Below the pieces are notes generated by a model that was not told the DNA's origin, ran no database searches, and worked only from the letters and a program-made list of their open reading frames with translations. A program made the translations under genes and the position numbers. Positions 14,601-29,600 of a stretch of DNA of 64,000 nucleotides are shown here, piece by piece. Positions within the stretch are counted from its first letter, which is position 1. Each line of letters opens with the position of its first letter. This DNA is from Tubiluchus corallicola (lineage: Eukaryota; Priapulida; Priapulimorpha; Priapulimorphida; Tubiluchidae). Where the stretch lies: assembly GCA_030141605.1 (NCBI GenBank), contig JAQGDQ010000107.1:62001-126000 (forward strand), in the 5' to 3' direction.

Positions 14601-17600
14601 TTTGGCAGGTGGCAGCATAGAAATGTGCGATATCTCTAAATTATTACCTTGCTGGCTGGCAATAGGACAATGCGTAATACGTGTGTCATGGCATTATTTC
14701 TCTGGTCATTGACATCAGGGAAGTGAGAGACATATATAGGAGGTCGGAACAACAAAAAATGTACTACATGTGCCTCGGTATTATTTCCTTGGTGATTGGT
14801 AGTAAGACAATGCATGATACATGCACCTTAGCATTATTTCTCTGGTGGTTGGGAGCAGGAAAGGCAATATTTGTCTGGTGATTGGTGGCAGCGAAATGTA
14901 CGATACATGTCTTCGCATTATTTCTCTGACAGCTGGAAGCAAGCAAATGTATGATATGCACATTTTGTCCTTGGTGGCTAGCAGAAGATTGATTGTGCAA
15001 ATGCGAGAAAAGTAGCGATGACCTACCTTACTCAACAGGTTAAAACTAACTAAAAAGGCCTAATATAATCCCGGTTATAGCAGTTAAATGCTTCACTCAT
15101 CCAGCTGTTATAAAGTCAGCCAGTAGAGCGGTGAAGTACATTAGTTCCGCGTACGGCAAGTCGTATGGCCAGAACTGAACGGTCATAATGCAAACGTGAA
15201 ATACTGGAAGCAACTAATAAAAGGTTATATATCATCTAGAAGATAGTTAGTTTTAAAAGCATACAATCTGCTATTGTTACCTGTGCATTCCTGTAAAACT
15301 TGCAGCCAATGTTTGAAACATCACATTGCATTGAACAACATTCACAACAACATTTACCGAACATTTACCCATAAACCAATACACACAAACAAGAAAAGTG
15401 AACTTACATTCTGTTTTAAATGTGAAATACTCTGTGAGGTGTCTACACTCATGGTTTCCCCTTAGCAGGAATAATGTGGTAGGGTAAAGCAGTTTCAGCG
15501 CCCATAGATAAACTACACACTGAAATGAAAAATAACTTTGTCTGTCACAAAATATTTTTTCATAGTACGAAAAAAGTGAACATTGTAAGATTTCAGCCAA
15601 CCTACTTAAGCAGAATTTGTATAGCCTACTCAGTTTATATATACAATTTAAATGTTTAACAAATGTACAATGCCCAATGTTACATTCAGGTAACATCTAG
15701 AGTAGCACATAGTTCCAAGACCCTATGCTGAAGTTAAATGCTTGCAGCAGTTCAGTTGAATATGCATCATGTTCATCAGTAGAGTTTAAACATTCAAACT
15801 TCGTATAACTTCATTCAAAAGAATTTTGTTTTTATTCAATATATTCAACCTGTACTAGAGCTTGTTGGAACACAGCGTGTGCGACAATTGATTTTGTGAT
15901 CTTATTTCAATGGTCATTATTTGCATAATTAAAGTTTTTTAGAGGTACTATAACAAAAGCCAGATAACAGACACTCCAGTATAAAAATTTACAGGAGTCA
16001 GAACAGTATACCGGACCAGGCTGTCTGAAAGTTCATCAATCAATCTGAATACTAAATTTTATTACAATGAATGTTTATACACTAAACAAAATGTTGACAC
16101 AAAGCATGTGTTCAATGTATGTGTACTCCATGGGCGAAAAGTGCACTGTGCCTTGTGCACTGAACTGCGAACTGAATAACCAAACTGATATATTTACCAA
16201 AATGTGGTAGTAATTTTAAAAATTACGAAATGGTTAAAAGAAAAATATTTCACTGAAAAAATATAACTTTACATAATGCTGCTAGTTTGCAAGCCATACT
16301 AAACAATAATTAAGTACATAGTATAAAGTTAGAAAATTATGCTTCAAGGTACAAATCGTTCATAATATATGTAGCTTAAGACTTAGGTGGACCCATCTAC
16401 TATATTCGAAGAGTATCCTATTGTAAAGGAAGGAAATCACTTAATGTAAATGATATTTACCTGATGCACTGGTTAGCACAGCAATCAAGGTATGTTGTTT
16501 GACTATCTTTAAAGAGTCGGACGTATTCGTAAGGGGCCAAAGCAAATGCGATGTGGGGATTACTTAGCTGTTATTTAAACGGTTTGGATCACTTTTTATA
16601 TGCCCTACCATTTTAACTAGTGCTGTTCTAAACTTTGTATCCTTAACTGAAGATAAAATTCATCAGCTAAAGAATATTCCACAATTATGCTTCAAAACCA
16701 TTTTCAAGTTATGGCATGTAAGATACTTGGATTGACTGTTCTATGTATGTGAGATTTTCAGTTTTCTTATAACACTACTAAAATTTACTAGTTTTGTATT
16801 GTGCATGGATAAACACAAATAAATAAAACAATATTGAAAAGATGTAAAACTTTATTTGCTTGAAATTTTTACTTTCATTTGATATGTGAAACTAAGTATC
16901 AGGGAGTTGTTTTACATTTTGATCTAGCAGAAACATTACAATGGGTCCACCACTGCTAATAATTTAGATGAATAATCACAATCATTAGGAGTTCAGACAA
17001 TAAAATGAACAATGAGAACTTGAGAAAACTACCTGGCAGAAAAATAACTGTATACCGATGACATGGAGACATTTTAAAGCAATTTAAATGTTTTTAAATT
17101 CTGAATAAAACTGTCCCAGTGTTAGTATTGTAACTATCTGCGAATGTAAGAAACTCCGCGTGTGTTTGACAACGAGTACTCAAGTACCACTTACATTATC
17201 CTCAATGAAAATTGCATCAACGATGCAATGTTAATAAAGAATTTGATACAATGAGGCTGTCACTTCAAACATTAAGAATTACCCAACAAACAAACTGACA
17301 CAGGAAAGAATAAAACCGATACATGCGCTTAAAAAAGAAATTTCAAATTACATCCTACTTTGATGTAAATATTAGAGCGCTGAAAATATATGATGTTTAT
17401 ATTAAAGTGCCTTTACATGTCTAACTCAAGCTTAGAAACAGACAATTCTACTTCTGAGATAATTTCACAGCAGGACAGTGATTATTACAGTAAACAGCAA
17501 ATTACATATGGTATCACCATTATCTAACGTAAGGTGGAATAATTTTATTTTGAAAACTGCATGCATGTTTTTTAAATAAATATGCTTTTTTAAATCTTTT

Positions 17601-20600
17601 AAAACCAAAAGTTATTTTAACTAAATTTAACAAAATTAGATGCCAATATGAACAATTCTTCAGTGGTTATGTAGGCTTATTGCACTTTAGTCATGTGATT
17701 TTACACATTTTTTGTAGCTTGTCGCAATAAGGGAAAATGTTTAGAGATGTTGCTTACTAAAACATTTATTAAGTTTTATTCATAATAATTTAATTGGCAA
17801 GAGGTGGAAAAATTACACTAAGTAATTTGCATTTTGCTCTAATTTGAAGTGGCTGAATTTTGAAGAATGCTTAATCAGTGATTCAAGTGCTGACAGCTGT
17901 GAAGGTTCGGGGTGTCTGACTCGATAGTCCACATGCTTTTTACAACCCTTCATCTAAATACTACTTTCATAACTAAATGATACTGTTGGTGGTTAGACCT
18001 TTTGTTTCATTCTTACTTTAATATTTATCTGATATTTCTTATCATACTCAGAAATTTGGCCTCATTTGTCTTATATTTCTTAGTGTAAAGCTCAAGATTT
18101 GCATTATGCAGCTTTTCTGTCACATCTGGCACTGGAATAAATAAATTATTTTGTAATGACTAACACACGTTCAATTAACACATGTATATAATTCATTAAG
18201 CATCACTTTCTCATACATACCTCTATACTAAAATATCCCCTATCAACATAATCACCAAGAAAAAGATACCGCGTCGATGAGGGTGGACCACCCACTTCAA
18301 ACAGTTTCATAAGGTCATAGAACTGACCGTGAATATCACCACAAACTGAAAAAGAAGAAAAAGGTCAGTAAAAAGCATGCAATCAAAATGTCTCAGAATA
18401 GTACCCATAGCTAACACATCAAAAAATTGGCAACAATTTAACTAACGCTTATATAAAATAGGCCTAAAAATTTAATTAAATTCAACTTTGTTTACTTTGT
18501 TAATTAATAATGTACGCAGAAATGAAAAGACAAGAAACCGTAATGACCCTTGAGTCAAACTAACTTTAATTCTGGCGACGTTAGTTTGCATGAAATAACA
18601 AACAGTGATCAATACAATGGCTGAAAAGGCAAAAACGTAAGAAAAACGTAAGAAACAATATTAGCCTATTACCATCTTGAAAACTTTTATATACAAATAC
18701 AAAAATGGTGATTATTGAAAGAAAACAATGCAAAAATTTAGGATAAACTAAATAAGAAACAATAGGTGAATTAATATGTTAGGATAAAAATAAATAAGAA
18801 GCAATAGGTGAATTAATATGTTCATAGTATATCTCTTCAGGTAGTCATCATACCTTAAAAACAATCAGACTACTTTAAAATATATTGGGCATTCAGAGCT
18901 CGGTAATGGAGAAAACATTGCCTATAATTATATTTGAAGGAATTTGCTAAATGTGAAAATTGTGTTATACATGTAAAATAAATATTACTATTTTGTGGAA
19001 AGTTACTGTTCTGAGCCTGTGCAAGCAAAATATATATGGCAATTCACGGTTTATTGAGCTTTATGCTTTTGATACTTCAATACACATTTAATGTCATAAT
19101 AGAAACCTTTAGGATATTTGGCATAACAACATAACGCACTGCTGTCAAATTCCAAATCATCAGCAATTTCGACAAACAATAAACGACCTCAATGTTATCA
19201 ATATGATATATACAAATATTACAATAATCAGCAAGAGCGTATAGTGTCTACAGACTGCGCTCTCAATGTTTGATCATTCCCAGCAAGTTATACAATTACC
19301 AAGCAATTCAATAACCGTGTACGTGCAATTGCCTCAATCCATATCTTCGTTAATGAGTGCAAGCAGCATCCGCATGACAGCGCGGATGCGAATAAAAACA
19401 GTGTTTTTTTAGATTTGCTTGCATAAACACGGGGAAAAACGCTGAAGCTGCTGTAGGGCAGCCAACAACTAACAGGGCAACATGGACAATCGATTACACA
19501 GCAACCACCTAAATGAATTAACATGAAAGGAGGCAGCTTGTATGGAGCTCAATATAAAACTATATCTATTAAACAAAACGAAAAGTGTCACGTTTGTTTT
19601 CATCAAGCCATTGAAATCGAAATATTATAACGACATATTTTCTCCTAAGGTCATTTGTTGAACACTCTTCATGTTTTTAGGATTACATAGACCCGGTGGT
19701 AAACAGTTGATACACGCTGCTAGCTAGGGAGATAGAGATCGGTTAAATAATAAAAAAATGAAAATTCATACCAGATTAATAGTATGTACGGACCCTTATC
19801 ATGAGCTTAGGCCAAGATGGATAACATAAATTTAGATATATCATGATTATTTATCTACAGATTCAATAAGGATTGTGTCTATAGTCTACACAGGTTGTAG
19901 ACCTGCCACAAGAGGTTGTACTTTGCGAGTACAATGAAACAGTACAGTTGAATTACAGGTATTCTATACGAAAATCCTGAAACCCACAAGTGGACATTTG
20001 AAAAAACTCTTCCCAAGCTACTGAAGATTCCAAGATGGAAAACTGAAGATTGCACAATGAAAAAGACAATTTTAATCCAGGGTGCAAACAAACAAACCTA
20101 CAGGAAATGAAGACATGTGCAGGGAGATTCTAGCCTGGATCTGGTATAGTACACGAACACACTGTCCAGTATTACAGGAGCTGGGAAAGCAAATATTGAT
20201 CCAAGACTCTTATTACAGCAGGCGCAGGCTTCATTCTCTTGACTATACGCCATAGAACATGGCTTCATGTAGAATTATCACTGAGCCAGGGAGCAGAAGC
20301 ACAGCGCGAGTTTGTTCTGCCGACAATGGCCATTATTCAATTTCAAGGTGCATTTCTATCCCACGCTCCTCTGCGCTTTAGAGTGGAAGAGTAACTGTGT
20401 TTATTTCTGGCCATTATTCGTTAACAATCAGTTTCACTAACAGTCATTGGCATAAAAGGCTTTATATTATTTCGTCATAAAATGAAACAATATAAATTTA
20501 TTTATGCTGAAGGCGATACAATAATTACAATAACTAACAACTGTTTGCTGACTTGTCATTTAGTCCATACACGCCGTTAGTTATGTGTTTCATAATAAAG

Positions 20601-23600
20601 CTTTGGAAGTACGATTTTTATGTATTAACTTTACAAGAAAACATTCACACACCAGAAGAACGATGAAATTATCACATAATCTCAATGTTTTTGCATCTGT
20701 AATGCACCGATATTGGTGTTTAAGTGAGTAACGGTTATCTAATATAATATAATTTAATTACTATAATTTACCAAAACTATGCTATATTTTTCGAATGAAC
20801 GAGTTAATGAAATAAAATGAATTAAAATCTAATTTCCAGGAGATTCTGCATAAGTTAATTGCGACTGATTATACATGTGCTGTCACTACTAATACAGTGA
20901 TAAGTGAAATAATGATTAACATCTAAAAAAGTTATTAATTGTGGTAAATGCTAGGGCCGGCCACAAAAAAATTGTGAAAAAATCTCTTTCAAACAAAATT
21001 TTTTTATTAAAGCTTTGTGAATGTTTAAAGCTGAGTCGTGGAATATTTAAAATCAGTTGAAATCAAAGTTTGTTTATTTCCCACTCGTTAGCAGTAATGT
21101 TTTAAATTTTTCAATGCACAATTTTTCATGCCTTGCTTTTTAGTTTCGCAATACTAAATTATCATACAATTATCGATTATTGTATAGTCTCTTTTTTGTA
21201 TCATGAACGTGTATGTTCTGTTAATTATGGTATAAGTGGCAACACTACTTTAATCACATATTTGTATTGTGTATGGAGATTTAGAGGTAAACAAATAATT
21301 GCAAAAGCAATGTTTTTTGTGGACATAAGGTGGTGGTGCTAATTACAAACATAACTTTGCCCAAAGGAATAGCATCACAAAGGTTTAATTGTAATTTGCG
21401 ATTATGAATTTTATATATGTAATGTAACTGTAAATCTGTATAATCAATCATATTTAATTATACTGTACGTAATCGACACCTTAGCACGTGTCTCACGCTC
21501 AGACTCTGTCATAATGGTAATAAGAAGAGCTCTAATAACAAAGGTGAAGCAAGGTGACACTTGTACCTTGCTTGGCTTGTGGATAATATAGTAAGCGTTT
21601 ACTGGGAAATTACTGCTTACCTGTAACTGGAGCTTCTACATCTATCATTGTTTTTTCAGCTCGTAATAATGCGGCACCATCATTTATAATTTTAAGAGCT
21701 ACTGCTTCCTCTACTCGACCCTCTAAAATAAAGTGTTGCTTCATAACTTCCATGCGAGGCTTCCCTTTTGCGTCGAACACCTCTGACATTGTGAGCCGAT
21801 GTGATGGTGGGAAAGGCACACCTAAAAAGAAAAGCATCATATAGGCTCATAGTATACTTACTAATGTACTACTTTACAAAATACAAAATACAAGGAGAAA
21901 AATGTGCAATTCAGGCATAATGACTGGACAATCGTAAAAAGTGGGTTTCTCCAATCAAGCAATGTAAAACTATACGATTTTTATGTACCATTAGCCCACA
22001 ATATCACTTATGCTGGACTAATTTTAAGTCTAATAAACCAGAAATTCACTGATTAATCTCTAAACTCTGCACAGTCGACATGAGAACATAAAGTAGACCT
22101 AGAGAGCAATACTATTTAATTTCTGGGTGATTTCAAAACATCGCTGATCTTACTTTCGTATGATGTATTAAGAGCTTTCCCATGAACAAGTCCAATACAC
22201 AAATAGCTTTTGCTGTTTCGCATCGCCTGCTCTGCTCTTGAAATTGCCCAAATTTTTTGCAAACTATCTGCAGTCTTAATACAAAACAGAACTTTTTCAG
22301 CTAATCCCTGATAACTGGGGAATACTCTTTTCTAGGATTATTGCAGTTGCGCAAGTGTGAAGATTTTGGAACGCTAATTATGCGTAAGAAAAAGAAGATC
22401 CTATCTTGAATGCGATGTGACAAAACAGGTCAAAGTGCACTGCAGTACGCTGCAATAAGCTATTAAGCGATGTTTGCAGAACACTAGCAACAATTTTGTA
22501 AATCACTGTTTTATCTAATGTTTTGATAAGAGTAAATGAGAGTGGAGTTCAAATACACATGCAGTCTTGTTCAGCCAGAACTGCACGTATTAACGGGAAA
22601 CCTGGCAAGTGATTTATAAAGAAAGCTTGTAACCGTATTTTTAATTTAGACGTGAACTTTGGTTATTGGAACGAACGTGCACAAGTTACGAGTATTACAT
22701 GCCAGCAATCGTAATTTTGCCTTTATAAATGCCAAACATAGGTTGGTGCATAGTTTTTCTTAATTTATCCAAGCTAAGCAATTTTTAGCTAACGTTAGCG
22801 TTCATCGAGGAAAAATGTATACATGATATGCATGTATACAAAACATGACTAATACACCTAACTGTTGATATTACTAGCTACTGGTTCTTCCACAACTACA
22901 AAATTAGAAGCATTATGATGAGCGCAGGATACCAGAATGCAGGGTCAACTAGAGTCAGACACGTGTTTCATTATTACTGGTGAAAAAAATGATAATTCAC
23001 CCGATAAATCACTAGCAGATATAATTAGATTGTTGAATTTTTCACATTTCCAGTATTTCGGGTGCCTTGATTTAATAAATAAATATTTACAAAATTATGG
23101 GGCTTGTGCACTGGATCATTGGAACGATTGCATTAGAATTAGGCGCATAAATGTTTAATTTTGGACATGCCTCCAACCTTATACATCTGGTGATGGCCTC
23201 AAAGACCCCTGCTATTTATGTACAGCATAATGGTCACACAGACAACAGTTCTCTTCGAGCCAATAACAATAAGCTGAAACTACAGTAGTGATTTATTGAT
23301 AACAGGTAGCGTTCGGCACAGAGCAGCATCATATTGATCCATCACGCACATGCACGCAAAAGATGTGGGAGGACGGAAATAAGCAGTCAAGATGTGGGGC
23401 AGCGATTATGGCTTCTCTATTGCACTGAACGCTCGCACCCTGAACTGGGCTTCACTTTGCTTGTTACCTACGATTTCTGAAAATACCCAAATCCAGATAT
23501 AGTAATATTTAATTAATTAGTGGCAGTGTGGTGCATAGCAGTAGGTCCTTGAAATTATCTATAAATATGCTGACGAATGTCTTACGCAATAGAAGCAACA

Positions 23601-26600
23601 GCTGTTAACATTATCTTACATGCACTGCTTAACAAAATTAGGGTGATTATGCACAATTAATTCTACGACGCTTAAACAGACTTTGAATGACGCACGTGTT
23701 TACGCAAAACATTTGTGCAGTCCTTCACTAGTCCTTTTCAATTAAATTACCTTAGATGGTAGGGCAAACCTACCAGTAAGGTTCTATGTGAATTTGGAGA
23801 CACTCATGACATTCTACACCTATCAAAACATGCAAATATACAATGAAAAAGTTCTCGAAAAGAAAAGCTGAAGCTGAACTGTGTGGCGTCATAAGTCAAA
23901 ATGAATGTTTTATGGACTACTAGCGTGGTAGATAAAAGTGGCGTTTGATGGAGAATGTCCAAAGAATACCTTCTAATATATCACGCATGTAAATTCTTCC
24001 AATAAACGGTTGAACTGGGTTTAATCTGTAGGGCTTCTATAAGTCACTATATATTTTGATTTTTTGTCCAATCTTGGTAAGCTCTTACTCGAATCAAAAA
24101 GGGTCTAGGGCAATTTTTATTGAGTTTTTGACCGGAACTCCGTTGCTATGGCGACGACAGTAGCGTTAGAAATGACGTCAAAATTTCAGCGGAAATTTAG
24201 AGCACCACATCGGCAGTGCACTAAAAACAATGTAGTTTTTCAACAAGGTGCAGCCCTTCCTCACAACTCAGGGGCTGTGAGAGACTTCTTCAATGCAAGA
24301 TGCCCCACTTGCCACAGTAACGTTCTCTAAAACTCTTGAAGTCCTTGAAGAAGGTGGCTAAAATAGAAAAAACCTACTCGAGCAGTAGTCTTTTCAGATT
24401 ATCGTCTAATTTGCCTAAAAGAATTTCTCAAGGTTTCAGTTCATCAGTATGAATTACTTTCAAAGATTTTGCTTTGCTTATTGAAAAATACAGGAAATGT
24501 AAAGTGTTATAGTGATTTCTGAGACACCCTGTACAAAAAATATTGTGGAAAGTAAGCATTTGAATTAATATTATACTACCTGAAATCTTGCAATGAGACA
24601 AGCAAAACTGCACGAATTTGCTCTATATGAGACTCAGAAGTTAGTTGAAGGGTCGTTTTCCATGCTTAGTGTTATCACTAAGATTCACTACAAACATTTC
24701 ACTATTTAATAAATTTTATAGAGAACATATAGACAGTAGTCTGTACAGTATTAACTATGATCCTGGTGACAATGAGCGCGCTCTACCTGAAATGATTCGC
24801 TACATCGAGACTGCTACCCGCTATGAGTGCCAGAAAACTTAACATGTTCGTAAACGTTTAGTAAAACTTCAGCAAAAGCTAAATCATACAATTGAACTAA
24901 GTTCACTAGGCGCTTTCAGGGGCTGCTTCTATGTGGTGTCGACCAGTATTATATTGTACATTTTGCCTTTTAGTTTCGTAACTTTTTTATCATTCTGTTT
25001 ATCAACCTAACGAATTCTAGTTGGCAGACACTGGCATTTGAACAACACTATGTTCCACACTAGGGGTGAGCATCGAACGTTTGAGTGCGAACGAGTTTTT
25101 TAGTTCGAATTCGTTTCGAACCTAAAACAATAGATTCAAATAATTCAGCACTTCAACCACATGCGTTCTTTATCATTAAAATGTTTGAAACACCATGCAA
25201 TTAGCATAATTTAGCTGTGATTTCTGTGCACAATTTTTTAGACACATTATTAGTGGTTTTACTGTAGAACAAAGTCGAGTAATATGCATGATCTTTGTAA
25301 AACTAATTTTTACTGGTGGTTCGAAAACTGGTTCGAAAATCATTCAATCTCAATTTGAAATCGAAATAATGAAGTTCGGTTCAATTCGAATTAGAAAGTC
25401 ACAAATTCGATTCGATTCGATTCGAATTCGCTTTCTGGTAGAGAATGCTCACCCCTATTCCAACACTACATTTACCCATTTTTAGCAACTATAATTATGG
25501 ACTTTCTGCTTCCATTATTTGTTAATCACCTCCGCCAACTTTCGAAAAAAATTTCTTTGTGTAACAAGGTGTTTTTTGAAATAAAAGAGGCAATCACGCT
25601 AACACGACCACAAGACCAGCCTTATTGCATTATTCAGACAGTGAATAAAATGCAAGGCAAACAAAAATACAGTTCCTTGACACACGGAAAGCTTTCCGAG
25701 TCTCATGCGCAGTTATGAGGAAGCTGTGATCAGTTCCAAATATAGTTTCTCCAGCAGCTGGAATATGAAGCCATGCATTACAGAACTGTGTCTTTTCGCG
25801 CCAATTACTGGGTCAGTTGGGCTTCCCTTTCCAAGTGCTAAACTTAGGTGCTTTAAACTATAAAGCCTAGAACCCGCTCTTGACCGCAAAAGAAAACAAA
25901 CAAAGCTCCAAGATAAACTGCCAATACAATACCGACTGGACTACTTAAGTAGCATCTCCTACGAAAATACAGACTGGGCTTTTTTAAATTAATTATTTCG
26001 ACTTCTTTCAGAAACAGATTTACAAGCAGTATTTGATTTAGTACCATAAGCCTCTTAAGTTGTGGGACAACGTGGGACATCAGTCATCTTTCTGCAATCC
26101 ACACTCGTTCCCATTAAGAGATACCCGTATATATTCTACACTTTTTTTACCCTTTCAGTTTCAGTCTTCAGATGAAAAATATTAGCATTCTGTAAGTGGG
26201 CCATTCTCCACAGAACGTACAATTTTTGTCCCAGGATAATTTTTTTAAATAACAAAGTTTCTGGTGCAATACTGTCTCATGACTGGTAGACACCAAAGAA
26301 ACTTATTCCAGTTGTATTTGTTGCCAGAAAAGTGATTTGGACATTTCTATTGAAGCTGAAATCAGTTCCTGTGAAAGTTTTTCCTATGTCCCCAGTGCCC
26401 ATTTTCAACTTTTCTAGATAGATTTGGCAGAAAGTATCCGTTTAAAAACTAATTTGCAGTATTTTATTCTAAACAGCACACTAAAGGTGAAACTCCTCTT
26501 CCCAAATACTTTCAGAACTAGCAAATATTTGTGTTGTTTAATTTCACGTGTGTCTCCAAGTTCAACGACATTCCTGTTACTTTGGTGGAAAAGCTGAGGC

Positions 26601-29600
26601 ATGTACCACTGATTGACTCTATTGTTTTAAATATTTGTTAGTAGAGAGCACCACCTATTGTGATTTGGCAAACTTTTTAACGGTGGCTTCTCCAATATTT
26701 TTTTAAGTTTTCTGACAAAAGTTTGGGTTCATTGTTTCTGGATATGTTAATTCATGATCATTACTGTTATATATCCCGTTATTAGAAAACAGAACATAAA
26801 ATGCTTATAATCATGCCTGGTTAATTTTAGTACTTTACTGTGTTGAATCTAATTATTTGGAAAGGGTGAAGTAGGATAGTTAGCCCGTGTGAGCAGGTTT
26901 TTTTCCTTGACAGTCATTCCTGTTACTGTCACTCCTGTTATAATCGTTCAAGTTACAGGAGTGACAACAAAGTAACAGCAATGACACGTAAGAAGATATC
27001 TTGATATTTCAGAGTAGTATTGTGTAGTAGCAGAGAGACCATCTGGCTTATAGAAAGGAAACTAGCACAACATGAAGTTTCTGCTTTTCACAGTTTAAAC
27101 AATGGCATGGGTAGATTAGCCAATAGATGTACCTGTAGAAGACAAAGGCATTTATAATTTAATATTTTCTTATGGCGTTCCATTAGCAGCTGCGATAATG
27201 TACGTGCAGTTTGAGTTTCAACAAGATTACTGTTCCTGTGATTTTTCTTAAAACAAATCTGTTTTTGGCCAAATCTGTTCTGACCTATTTCATAAACAAT
27301 CCATTATATAATGAATATTAGTAAATTTACATTAGAGAAATCCAACGTTTCCAGCTAGGAACATCACTAAAGAAACACGTAGTTGAATCTGCCTTAATTG
27401 TAAAAACTTAGCTTTAAATAAAAATCACACACGCATGCACGCACACACATGCACGCGCGCACACGCACACACACATATATAATATATATATTAAAGAATT
27501 ATCATTCTATATTATATTAATGATAGATTACATTTTCTGTTTTTCTCCTCTATGATTATTGTTTTCATAGATACCCTTAGTTTTGCTATAATGCTTTTGT
27601 TTTGTTTCGAATTTTAATGCCTCATAATATACTCCTGACAAAGATTGCTAGAGCATAGCAGAAACGACGGATTTTCAAATTAAAATTTATTATATAGTGA
27701 GTTTTTTATGGATATTGTTCTTTTTATAAAAAATTTAAAAGCTGTATTTTTTCTGTTCTTGTCAAACAGTTACGAAGATTTAATAAAACACTTGTTGTTG
27801 CTTATATAGTGTGTATATGTGTCATTCTTGTTGTACTGTTACCTCACTAGTCATTGCTGTTACCTTGTCATTCCTGTTATTGCCCAAAATTTCTCTATAG
27901 TTCTGAAACAGAATCTTCTTCTGAGCAATGAAGTGTCACATCTCATTTATTTTTATTACCATTACATTTCTACAATGTGATATGTTTTCGTCCTTCCTCG
28001 TAAATGAGCTACGTCCATTCAAGATGCATGACAGATGCAAACACTGCCTAACAAACGTGAAAACCAGTTCAACTTATAAAAAGGTTGCATTTGTACAAAA
28101 ATATGACCAGATTTTTATAGCAAGGGACAAAAATATATTTTATGAGACCATTCGTTTATGACACTGCTTGATGTTTATAGGTTGTATTGCACACCTCTTG
28201 TCTGTAACAGTAATGACAAAAGTAATTATTCGGATAACTTTAAAATGGTTATAGTAAATTTTTACAAGTGTTTTAATTTAAGCTCTGACAGTATCCTTTT
28301 TGTATACAAGGGAACCTTATTAATAACAGGGCAGAGTAGTTTTAAGAACATCTTTCCAGTCCTTTGGCAGATTTTTTTCACATCTGTTTTGCACGTTCGG
28401 TAGAGAATAGACATAAAATAAATTTCTGGAAAGTTCTGGATATGATATCCTCAAACAGTCTACTATGAAACTATAACTGCAGTAAAATGCAAAATGATGG
28501 TAAGGAAACTTGTGCTGTCAGAATACAGACGTATGCATATGATGGTAAATTCGTAAAGATTATCATTTTAATCTCAAAACAAAACATACATAACTTGCAG
28601 GAAAATAAAAAAATATAATTTGCACTTTTTTGCATTTTATAATATTAAACTCAAACTAAATTAAAAAATCAAGAAGATTCTGCTATAAGCAGAATCTTAA
28701 CTAAAGTAACTTAAGTAAAGGGACATAGTTGCCATGACGAGGTCGATATATTCTGAGACAATTTCAAAGATGTATATTCTCCAATGACACTTAAAATGAT
28801 ACTAAATTTCTAATTTGGCCAGAATTCTAATTTGAATTTTTAATAGAAGAAACTTTAAACGTGTCCGAGTTACAATGCGTGTGGATTTAAAAACTTAAAA
28901 CTTCAAACAAAGATCTAAATTCAGATACAGGTATACTTGAAGGCTTTGAAAAACCACAGACTACCATCATATCCTGCGGGTTTACGTACATGGAGGCTGT
29001 CACAAAAATATGTTTTCTGCATAACATATGTTAGTGATTGTTGTTATCTGATGCTTATAATGAATCATAATTCACTTAGTTGTCACTCGATCACGTACAC
29101 TTGAGCGATAGTTACAGAACTTTGCTATACACAAATCTTCAAGAAAGCTGTGCCAACTGACCCCAAAATTTACAGTATGTATACGAGGTTGAACCATGCC
29201 CTACAGTTGTAAGACGTTTCAACTTTTTAGATTACTCGGGAGCGAGCGAAAGTGGTAACAGACTGACAGACAAAGAGACAGATAGATGTTTAGGACCGAA
29301 ACTTCTGTAGTCGGCTCCGCGCTTGAAAGATGCCCTTCCACTGCGCGAGGTGATATCCTTCAATGTTACTTGACGGTTAATTACGTAAAAAAATGGCCAG
29401 ATACTGATAAACGTACAGATACATATAGACGTATAGAAAGTATAGACATCTAGAGACGCATGACGTACAGATACAAACAAACATATATGACCAATAAACC
29501 TATAGTCGCGGTACGCAGCTTATTATAGCGATAAAAATATTCTTATTATACCGTATAATTGTTATGCGTCAAAAGTTCAAAACTACACCGATTGATTGAA

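Larger units (their letters stand above)
2791..15407 (-). other. Calcineurin intron 4 (12.6 kb)
   Basis: Bounded by donor GTAAGT at 15407 and acceptor TTCTTTTGCAG at 2791. It contains a CA microsatellite (about 3080-3135), a purine microsatellite (5100-5300), a GC-rich block (7148-7400), a hAT-like MITE (11664-12053) and a tandem array (13690-14990). Between these I see only AT-rich sequence without a convincing gene. Confidence 0.8.

Noticed and set aside
13690-14990. CRISPR-like regular repeats
   Set aside because: Units are tandem without unique spacers, highly diverged, and the setting is a eukaryotic intron: a minisatellite.
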